Below are positions 1-4,967 of a DNA stretch of 6,403 nt, one piece after another (positions within the stretch are counted from its first letter, which is position 1; each line of letters begins with the position of its first letter). A model generated the notes under the pieces. The model was not told the origin of the DNA. It was given only the letters and a program-made list of their open reading frames with translations, and made no database searches. A program made the translations under genes and the position numbers. This DNA is from DHVE2 group archaeon. GTDB taxonomy: Archaea > Thermoplasmatota > Thermoplasmata > Thermoplasmatales > Aciduliprofundaceae. The stretch covers positions 1 to 6,403 of the forward strand of contig WAOZ01000062.1 of the NCBI GenBank assembly GCA_015520975.1, in the 5' to 3' direction.

Positions 1-1351
1 CTCTATTTTCAAGTTCTTCGGCTCTTTTATCCAGTTCCCGCTGTTTTCTTTTGATATCTTCCTCTTTTTTTCTGATGTTCCCTTCCTCTTCTTTCAATTT
101 CAGCGCTTTTTCTTCTATTTCCTTCTCCTTTTCGTTAAGCAATCTCTCTCTCTCATTAAGTTTCTCCTCTTTGCTTTCTAATTCCTCTCTGAGATGCTTA
201 ACTGTCTCCATACCGTCTGCAATTTTAATTTCCCTATTTTTCAGCTCACGCTCCTTATCCTGCAATTCCCGTGCCTTTTTCTGTAAAGATTCCCTTTCCC
301 GTTCAAGCTCCCTTTTCTCGTTTTCAAGTCTCTCGCGCTCTATTTTAACTTCCGTAAGCATTCTTTCCACTCTCTCTTCTTTTTCCCTGAGCTCTTTTTC
401 CTTGGAATCCAGAGATTCTTTCAGCGCTTTAAGCCTCTCTTCCTGCTCTTTCAGTTTTCTTGTTTCATCGGCAAGCCATCTCCTCTGCTCATCTATCGTG
501 ACGCGTTCCCTTTCAAGCTCTCTTCTCAAACTCCTTACTTTCTCCTCTTCTGTTCTCAATTTATCCTCCCTTTCATTCAGCTCCCGCTCTCTTTCGCGTA
601 TGTGCTCCATACGATCTGCAAGTTCGCGTTCTTTAACCTTCAATTTGCGTTCCAGATTCTGCAACTCTCTGAGCTTCTCTTCAATTTCGTCCCGGGCTTT
701 TTTAAGTTCATCGGCCTTGGCAAGAAGCTGCGCCTTCATATTCTCTATGCGGGTTTTCTCTCGCTCAAGAGCCAGTTTTGCATCCATAAGCTCTTTTTCA
801 TGTCTTCTAAGTTCTTCTTCTCTGCGCATCAGCGCGCGTTCCCTTTCACGAAGAGCTGCCTCTTTTGCATCATAAGCTCTTGTAGGATAAACAGGCCCAG
901 ATTGGAGCGTATTAACCATAGATTCACTCATTGTAGGTATCTCTATATCCAGCCCGAAATTTTCAAAATCGAGCTCTCCGCTTCTCATAAAAAGACGCAA
1001 ACTTGGTACGGTGAGCCTGCAATCCTCGTAATTTCTTATTATAAACGACACATCAATGGTAGAAGAGCGATATGAAAAAGAATGAACTTCTATCACCGTT
1101 TCGCTGTCCTTTCCAAGAGCACAGAGCTTTCTGGCCGCGTCGTCACCTTTCAGTGTCTCGCTATTCGTGTATTCAGCGAGCACCGGCGTGCCGTTATCAA
1201 ACACCACATATCCCAGCTCATAACCGTCGCGCGAGTATTTTATCATTTTGAGATAGCCTGTGAATTTTTTATTTTCCATATCTGTCACAAGTTCAACAAA
1301 ATTCTCCCCACCAAAAAGCGTTTTCTCAATTCTGCCACTCGGAAGTTTCAT
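1..1351 (-). CDS. DUF2226/DUF4388-like domain protein with a long coiled coil, in the archaellum operon (partial, C-terminus outside window)
   Basis: An open frame runs from the ATG at 1351 to the window edge, giving 450 complete codons and no stop; an in-frame TGA lies just upstream, so this is the first possible ATG. Residues 1-128 form a compact domain that starts MKLPSGRIEK and contains KKFTGYLKM and GYVVFDNGTPVLAEY. I recognise this pattern as that of the archaeal DUF2226 family and the related bacterial DUF4388/PATAN domain. A Ser/Pro-rich linker follows (about 141-160). From about 162 to the edge the chain is almost wholly Glu, Lys, Arg and Leu in heptads, with recurring units such as KERELKNREIKI, a long coiled coil with no membrane segment. 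It lies 35 nt after the ArlD/E gene in the archaellum operon, where euryarchaea usually carry arlC/D/E/F. No clear ribosome binding site precedes it. Role unknown; a scaffold or motor regulator is inference. The serine-rich open frame on the plus strand here is its antisense shadow. Confidence 0.85.
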   Translation of the reverse strand, partial: MKLPSGRIEKTLFGGENFVELVTDMENKKFTGYLKMIKYSRDGYELGYVVFDNGTPVLAEYTNSETLKGDDAARKLCALGKDSETVIEVHSFSYRSSTIDVSFIIRNYEDCRLTVPSLRLFMRSGELDFENFGLDIEIPTMSESMVNTLQSGPVYPTRAYDAKEAALRERERALMRREEELRRHEKELMDAKLALEREKTRIENMKAQLLAKADELKKARDEIEEKLRELQNLERKLKVKERELADRMEHIRERERELNEREDKLRTEEEKVRSLRRELERERVTIDEQRRWLADETRKLKEQEERLKALKESLDSKEKELREKEERVERMLTEVKIERERLENEKRELERERESLQKKARELQDKERELKNREIKIADGMETVKHLREELESKEEKLNERERLLNEKEKEIEEKALKLKEEEGNIRKKEEDIKRKQRELDKRAEELENR

Positions 1352-1372
1352 AATACAATATGGAAATCATCT

Positions 1373-1379
1373 AAAAAAA
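1373..1379 (-). promoter_or_regulatory. T7 tract between arlD/E and the coiled-coil gene: possible attenuating terminator or leaderless promoter
   Basis: On the minus strand the 35-nt gap reads AAAAACATTTTTTTAGATG before the next ATG. A run of seven T is enough to provoke partial termination by archaeal RNA polymerase, which could favour archaellin mRNA over the distal operon. The same tract sits 22-28 nt before the ATG at 1351, after an A-rich BRE-like stretch, so it could also be a weak promoter element for a leaderless start. The sequence does not decide between these. Confidence 0.3.
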
Positions 1380-1386
1380 TGTTTTT

Positions 1387-1734
1387 CTATATTGAAATCA
1401 CCTCATCGGGTTTCTGAATCCATTGCTCGATATATGCATTCAGCCCAATGATTTCGCGCTCATCCTCTTCGGATTCGTTCATCAGCGATTTTATGAATAG
1501 AAGCGATGTGAGATGCACCCTTACCGGCAAGCGCCACTCTCCCGTTCCCGTGGATTTCAGCCCTTCGGCCATAGAAATTAGCTTTATTTCGGCAGTTTCA
1601 CTGATCCAACCGATGTTTCTATAATAGTGAAGAAGATGTTTGAGACCTTCGTGATTGGTGTGCTGAAGCAGGTACCCCAGCCATTTCAGTGCAAGTATCT
1701 GCGATCTTATGCCCTCATTGAGCCTCTTAAGCAT
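1387..1734 (-). CDS. arlE: archaellum accessory protein of the FlaD/FlaE (ArlD/ArlE) family, single-domain form
   Basis: This 115-residue soluble protein matches the FlaD/E domain: a helical start with ALKWLGYLLQ, then HLLHYYRNIGWISE (the family's YY..IGWIS signature) at about 36-49, and LTSLLFIKSL near 76-85. In other euryarchaea ArlC, ArlD and ArlE are cytosolic proteins that associate with the archaellum motor and link it to chemotaxis through CheF. The size fits FlaE rather than the longer FlaD, which has an extra N-terminal coiled region; the symbol is therefore tentative. The gene begins 4 nt after the archaellin stop codon; GGTGA overlapping that stop (1739-1743) can serve as ribosome binding site, although its 4-nt spacing is short, and translation is probably coupled. 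The acidic tail NESEEDE is followed by a short C-terminal helix. Confidence 0.85.
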   Translation of the reverse strand: MLKRLNEGIRSQILALKWLGYLLQHTNHEGLKHLLHYYRNIGWISETAEIKLISMAEGLKSTGTGEWRLPVRVHLTSLLFIKSLMNESEEDEREIIGLNAYIEQWIQKPDEVISI

Positions 1735-1738
1735 GGTC

Positions 1739-2614
1739 TCACCACAGTTCTATGTACTTAGTCGTGTATGTTGCGGGAGTCGTGAATTCCACCAGTGTCG
1801 GCACACCGTGTTTGGGTATCAGCTTGATCATCACATGCGTCTGCGGTTCAAGGTAAAGCCCCACCGCACTGGCATTTATCAGTATTCTGACAACATCTCC
1901 CGCCGTGATGACCCTGTCCCGCTCCCAGTTTGAAGGTGGCATATCTCTCGCAATAACCGCTCCGAAATGTTCGCCGTCCAGCGCTGAAAAGTTCGTTGCT
2001 GTGGCATTATAGGTGAGCGTTGCATCCGTATAACCGTCGGTTATCTCCACTAGCACGCTATCCATGGCTATTGGCGGACTCCCCGCAATCAACCCTATTT
2101 TTATTTCTATGTACGCTATGGCATGGTCGTATCCAGAGCCGTATGTGGCATTTATCACAGTCCCCGCTGCTGGGGCGGTGGAATATATGACCTTTATTGT
2201 GCCGTTATCGTAGCCAATCCATCCAGAAACTCCTGTACCTGAAACCTGCACGAGTTTGCCTGTACCGTCATCGCGAAGCACATTGGTGCCATCGGATACC
2301 CTCACCGAGTTGGGATTCACAGGTCTGTGGGAAAGCACCTTTGTGAAAACAGTGGCTGTGCCGTTGCCCACATCCACGGTCTCTGTGTACTTAATATCAT
2401 TTCTGATACCCTGCACAGTTATAACTTTGAATCCTGTGCATACATCCTGTCTGGCAATCATCCCCGTTTCTTCGGCCTGTTGCTGAAGTATATACGCTGT
2501 TTGAATAAGCACTGTGGCCGCCACGGCTGCGACGATTATCATCGCGATGAATATTATCAGCGTTCCTACTCCGAATTCGCCTTTATCTTTCACATATACC
2601 CTAACCTTTTTCAT
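1739..2614 (-). CDS. arlB: archaellin (archaeal flagellin), precursor, with an inserted beta domain
   Basis: The structural subunit of the archaellum filament, 291 residues. The N-terminus is a class III signal: a basic leader ending KDKG (9-12), then EFGVGTLIIFIAM; by comparison with known archaellins the preflagellin peptidase (ArlK/FlaK/PibD) should cut after Gly12. Hydrophobic residues 16-40 form the filament-core helix. The C-terminus has the archaellin ending LIPKHGVPTLVEFTTP (265-280). Between the conserved VITVQGIRN (65-72) and IAYIEIKIGLIAGSPPI (166-182) lies about 90 residues not expected in a minimal archaellin, resembling a beta module of phage/surface proteins (finding). Six N-glycosylation sequons are visible (N84, N137, N155, N203, N208, N247), fitting the usual glycosylation of archaellins. 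AGGAG at 2624-2628 lies 9 nt before the ATG. First gene of the operon; no second archaellin is in the window. Confidence 0.95.
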   Translation of the reverse strand: MKKVRVYVKDKGEFGVGTLIIFIAMIIVAAVAATVLIQTAYILQQQAEETGMIARQDVCTGFKVITVQGIRNDIKYTETVDVGNGTATVFTKVLSHRPVNPNSVRVSDGTNVLRDDGTGKLVQVSGTGVSGWIGYDNGTIKVIYSTAPAAGTVINATYGSGYDHAIAYIEIKIGLIAGSPPIAMDSVLVEITDGYTDATLTYNATATNFSALDGEHFGAVIARDMPPSNWERDRVITAGDVVRILINASAVGLYLEPQTHVMIKLIPKHGVPTLVEFTTPATYTTKYIELW

Positions 2615-2623
2615 CTTTCATTA

Positions 2624-2628
2624 CTCCT
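2624..2628 (-). promoter_or_regulatory. ribosome binding site of archaellin
   Basis: AGGAG on the minus strand, 9 nt upstream of the ATG at 2614. It decides the start: an ATG 7 nt nearer to it (2621) is out of frame and ends after six codons. Confidence 0.7.
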
Positions 2629-2661
2629 GAGGGAGCCCTGTGCCCGCAGGTGATATATTGA

Positions 2662-2669
2662 TTATATAT
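2662..2669 (-). promoter_or_regulatory. TATA box of archaellin promoter P1
   Basis: The minus strand reads ACATATATAATC here. An archaeal TATA box in this place predicts a start near 2640 and a leader of about 25 nt that includes the AGGAG site. The BRE position directly upstream falls inside the palindrome at 2669-2688. Confidence 0.55.
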
Positions 2670-2688
2670 GTTCTCAATTCTGAGAACA
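2669..2688. promoter_or_regulatory. perfect palindrome, candidate operator (TGTTCTCA-ATTC-TGAGAACA)
   Basis: Two 8-bp arms match perfectly around a 4-bp centre. It sits in the divergent control region, overlapping the BRE of archaellin promoter P1 and about 25 bp downstream of a second TATA-like box (2710-2718). A dimeric transcription factor bound here would block or recruit TFB at the archaellin promoter. No T tract follows either arm, so a terminator is unlikely. The regulator is unknown. Confidence 0.6.
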
Positions 2689-2709
2689 ATTAGTGATAAT
2701 CCATCCAGA

Positions 2710-2718
2710 TTTTAAATA
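2710..2718 (-). promoter_or_regulatory. possible upstream archaellin promoter P2 (BRE + TATA)
   Basis: The minus strand reads GAGAAAAGGTATTTAAAATC: a purine-rich BRE-like stretch followed by a TATA-like box. Transcription would begin near 2690, placing the palindrome at the start of the RNA with a leader of about 75 nt. On the plus strand the same bases read TTTTAAATA but lack a good BRE and have no gene at the right distance. Confidence 0.35.
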
Positions 2719-2770
2719 CCTTTTCTCACGGTTATCTATCACGGAACAAAATCGAATATAAGGAAAAAAC

Positions 2771-2781
2771 TTTATTTATAA
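2771..2781 (+). promoter_or_regulatory. promoter of the CPBP protease gene (BRE + TATA, leaderless)
   Basis: GGAAAAAAC followed by TTTATTTATAA is a good BRE/TATA pair. The ATG at 2799 lies about 25 nt beyond it, at the expected transcription start, and no ribosome binding site is present; a leaderless mRNA is the simplest reading. Confidence 0.65.
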
Positions 2782-2798
2782 TCGTATTAAAGTTGGGT

Positions 2799-4088
2799 AT
2801 GAGTTCACAACTGCTTCATGACCTCAAAGAAATGCTTCATAACCTCAAAGAAATAGTTTCACTTGCAGCAGGGGTAATGGCACTGGTGATTTACATTATA
2901 TCGCTGGGGTATATGCTGTACTCTCCTTTTTACATCATCCACTACATAAACCGACCGGATTTCTATAACATACTTTATGTTCTCGTGCCCATACCAGTAG
3001 GCATCGTTGAACTTGTCACCGTTGCAGCTTACGCGTGGTACATATTTCTCGTAATTGCAGTGTCCATTTCCGCATATTTGATGTTCAGAAAGGGCATTTT
3101 ACCATATATCAAGAGCGTTGCATCTGATCTGTTTTCTTATAAACAAAATCCGTTTCAGGATGTGGTTGAGCTGCTATCACTGAGTCTTTTCATCACTATT
3201 GTCACCGCGTTTTTATACATGTTGTTCGCGGGTTCATCTCCTCCAACCCCTCCGATTGGCGAAGAATCACCGTATGAAAGAATGATGCTTCTGCTGAATG
3301 CCTCCGTGTACGAGGAACTGATAACAAGAACTGTATTTCTGGGGATTCCGCTTTTTATTTATTATCGATACAAAAATCAGAAAATCTCCTTTATCAAAAT
3401 TTTTGGAGGTACGCGCGACATAGGCAAACCTGAAATATTTTTCATCCTGCTCTCCGCCACAATATTCGGTGTAGCCCACATCCCTGGATGGACATGGTGG
3501 AAATTTTTCCCCGCATTCGTAGCCGGTCTAGTACTCGGATATGTATATGTGAGATATGGCATTTATGCAAGTATCACCATGCATTTCCTTAACGATTTTT
3601 CCTCCATACCCGCAGATGTTTATCCACAATATACTTTAGTATACTCGCTTATAATGATAGGTCTCATCATCGCCGGAGTGGTGTTCCTGATTTCCAGATT
3701 GATTCGCGTACTCCAGTTCTTTGGGATTCTGGAAAGGCCATCTGCCACACCCGAACCTGTTTTGCCACCTCCGCCGCCACCGCCATGGGTTTTCTCCGAA
3801 GAATCCGAAAATATTACCACCGCGTCCAATATGGTGCTTCCATCCTCGTATGAGCCGTCCGTTGATCCATACGCACAGAGAAATATGATAGGAGAAAAAG
3901 AAAACACAAATTTGTTTCCGATCCCAAGGAATTTCACACCATCCACAACAGGGGACAAATGGATAAATATAATATGCCCCGTTTGCGGCGGGACAGAATT
4001 CAGATACGAAGGAAAGGGAAAGCTCAGATGCGTTCAGTGCGGTAAAATCATCGAAGTTCACGAGTATCAGGAGCAATCTCATCAATGA
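2799..4088 (+). CDS. CPBP-family intramembrane glutamate protease fused to a C-terminal zinc ribbon
   Basis: A 429-residue membrane protein. Hydrophobic segments lie at about 20-41, 60-95, 125-144, 178-190, 211-226, 236-252 and 279-300. The CPBP/Rce1 (ABI) motifs are all present: EELITR (E172, E173, R177), FGVAH (F223, H227) and HFLND (H262, N265), so a working catalytic site is likely. Family members cleave peptide bonds within or next to the membrane; the substrate here is unknown. After the last membrane segment come seven consecutive prolines (323-329), a polar low-complexity linker, and a zinc ribbon CPVC...CVQC (C393, C396, C411, C414). The start is the ATG at 2799, not a TTG two codons earlier, because the TATA box fits a leaderless start. 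Residues 5-18 contain a heptad duplicated by a 21-bp tandem repeat. The gene is divergent from the archaellum operon, and its 3' end overlaps the UPF0201 gene by 41 bp. Confidence 0.9.
   Translation: MSSQLLHDLKEMLHNLKEIVSLAAGVMALVIYIISLGYMLYSPFYIIHYINRPDFYNILYVLVPIPVGIVELVTVAAYAWYIFLVIAVSISAYLMFRKGILPYIKSVASDLFSYKQNPFQDVVELLSLSLFITIVTAFLYMLFAGSSPPTPPIGEESPYERMMLLLNASVYEELITRTVFLGIPLFIYYRYKNQKISFIKIFGGTRDIGKPEIFFILLSATIFGVAHIPGWTWWKFFPAFVAGLVLGYVYVRYGIYASITMHFLNDFSSIPADVYPQYTLVYSLIMIGLIIAGVVFLISRLIRVLQFFGILERPSATPEPVLPPPPPPPWVFSEESENITTASNMVLPSSYEPSVDPYAQRNMIGEKENTNLFPIPRNFTPSTTGDKWINIICPVCGGTEFRYEGKGKLRCVQCGKIIEVHEYQEQSHQ
2812..2853 (+). repeat. 21-bp tandem duplication within the start of the CPBP gene
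   Basis: Bases 2812-2832 and 2833-2853 are adjacent copies differing at one base (G2820 versus A2841). They encode LHDLKEM followed by LHNLKEI, an in-frame heptad duplication in the amphipathic segment before the first membrane helix. Confidence 0.9.
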
Positions 4089-4434
4089 GTTCTCTGAGGT
4101 TCTCTCCTTTTATTGTTATGATAATGTTCCCGAGAGGCACATTTTCCACGGAAAAACTCACCTTGCCCACCGTCGCAACCTGCTTGTTTATACCGAAAAT
4201 TATCTCATCGGGATGCTTTTTTAAAGAGGATAAAAACACGCTACGCGCAGTATCGCGGATGCGCTCTTCTTTGAGAATCTGTGCAAAAGTATCAATTGAG
4301 TGACTTTCCCCAACAATTTTACCCGCGAGAATCGTGAATGTGCAATCTGGAAACAGCGAGAGGATGGCGCATTTTATTTTTTCGATGTCTTCCGTTGGAT
4401 GCACCTCTGCCTCAACTGTTATCACTAAACCCAT
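4048..4434 (-). CDS. UPF0201 family protein (archaea-specific)
   Basis: A 128-residue soluble protein that follows the UPF0201 (COG1931) pattern: ITVEAEVHPTEDIEKIKCAI near the start (5-24), LFPD (27-30), then RIRDTARSVFL (58-68), INKQVATVGKVSF (82-94), VPLGNIIITI (99-108) and a closing LIDEIAP (116-122). Structures of family members resemble RNA-binding folds, although RNA binding itself is regarded as doubtful; no reaction is known. The ATG lies within the last codons of the phosphohexuloisomerase gene (10-nt overlap), with AGGAGG 8 nt upstream, so it is translated from the same mRNA. It is the last gene of the minus-strand cluster, and its final 13 codons overlap the end of the convergent CPBP gene. 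The family assignment is from recalled consensus. Confidence 0.85.
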   Translation of the reverse strand: MGLVITVEAEVHPTEDIEKIKCAILSLFPDCTFTILAGKIVGESHSIDTFAQILKEERIRDTARSVFLSSLKKHPDEIIFGINKQVATVGKVSFSVENVPLGNIIITIKGENLRELIDEIAPDTRELR

Positions 4435-4961
4435 ATTGCGTGCCTCCTGCGCATATCCTCTTCCCTTTGCCCGAGTTCTGCCATGAGTTGGGATATCAAT
4501 GCATCCAGAAAAATAACAGAGGATATTTCAAAAAGAGTTCCCAGCGGGGCAAGATCGCTTCTGCCGTTCTCTGGGTTTATTATGAACACAACATCCGCGT
4601 GTTTGGCGAGCGGAGAATCTATCTGAGATGTGATCGCAATAACTTTGGCACCTATTCTTTTAACTATGCTCTCCACCAAAAGAGTGGATTTGGTTCTTCC
4701 CGTATTAGATATTAAAATCACTATGTCATCTCTTTCCACGACGGGTGTGATCGTCTCACCGATAAAATAGGCCACGAGTCCGAGCTGCACAAGGCGCATC
4801 GCGAAAAATTTGCCAACCAGACCTGAGCGACCTGAACCGTATACGAAAATCTGTTTTGCTCTCTCTATCATACTCGCCGTTTTCTTCACCTGATCATCGT
4901 CGATGGCGTCCAGCGCTTCCCGGGCTTTATTAAGTATGAACTCATAAGAATCTTTGAACAT
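4425..4961 (-). CDS. hxlB: 6-phospho-3-hexuloisomerase (PHI), SIS domain
   Basis: It interconverts D-arabino-hex-3-ulose 6-phosphate and fructose 6-phosphate; in archaea, with hexulose-phosphate synthase, this runs in reverse to supply ribulose 5-phosphate where the oxidative pentose phosphate pathway is missing. The 178-residue length is that of archaeal PHI. A single SIS domain is visible: FVYGSGRSGLVGKFFAMRL (39-57), the strand-loop ILISNTGRTKST (82-93), AITSQIDSPLAKHADVV (109-125), LAPLGTLFE (137-145, with E145 in the place of the proposed catalytic Glu) and the characteristic ending REEDMRRRHA. The second SIS loop reads SNTGRT where PHI commonly has SGSGET. The start lies 6 nt after the TIM-barrel stop, with GTGAT overlapping that stop as probable ribosome binding site. 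No hexulose-phosphate synthase is in the window. Confidence 0.92.
   Translation of the reverse strand: MFKDSYEFILNKAREALDAIDDDQVKKTASMIERAKQIFVYGSGRSGLVGKFFAMRLVQLGLVAYFIGETITPVVERDDIVILISNTGRTKSTLLVESIVKRIGAKVIAITSQIDSPLAKHADVVFIINPENGRSDLAPLGTLFEISSVIFLDALISQLMAELGQREEDMRRRHAIWV
4443..4448 (-). promoter_or_regulatory. ribosome binding site of the UPF0201 gene, inside hxlB
   Basis: AGGAGG on the minus strand, 8 nt before the ATG at 4434. It is spelled by the Arg-Arg codons of the conserved RRRHA ending of the isomerase, and it fixes the UPF0201 start within the overlap. Confidence 0.75.
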
Positions 4962-4967
4962 ATAACA

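Noticed and set aside
51..875. Long plus-strand open frame, extremely rich in serine and phenylalanine
   Set aside because: It is the antisense image of the Glu/Lys/Arg-rich coiled coil on the minus strand (GAA/GAG/AAA read as TTC/CTC/TTT); it has no domain and no promoter.
1739..2614. Type IV pilin instead of archaellin
   Set aside because: The GVGTLIIFIAM core, the archaellin-type C-terminus and the following ArlD/E gene favour archaellin.
2327..2653. Plus-strand open frames opposite the archaellin gene
   Set aside because: Cys/His-rich shadows of a well-recognised archaellin; no promoter and no conserved motif.
2669..2688. Palindrome as a transcription terminator
   Set aside because: It lies upstream of both genes, has no T tract on either side, and is better explained as an operator.
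2668..2715. 15-codon plus-strand ORF crossing the palindrome
   Set aside because: Too short, no ribosome binding site, and it lies entirely in promoter sequence.
2793..2798. TTG start for the CPBP gene two codons upstream of the ATG
   Set aside because: The TATA box at 2771-2781 places transcription start at about the ATG at 2799, and there is no ribosome binding site for the TTG.
3636..4085. Minus-strand open frames opposite the protease's proline-rich linker
   Set aside because: Glycine- or tryptophan/arginine-rich translations opposite the Pro codons; no family resemblance, and the plus-strand gene is clearly real.
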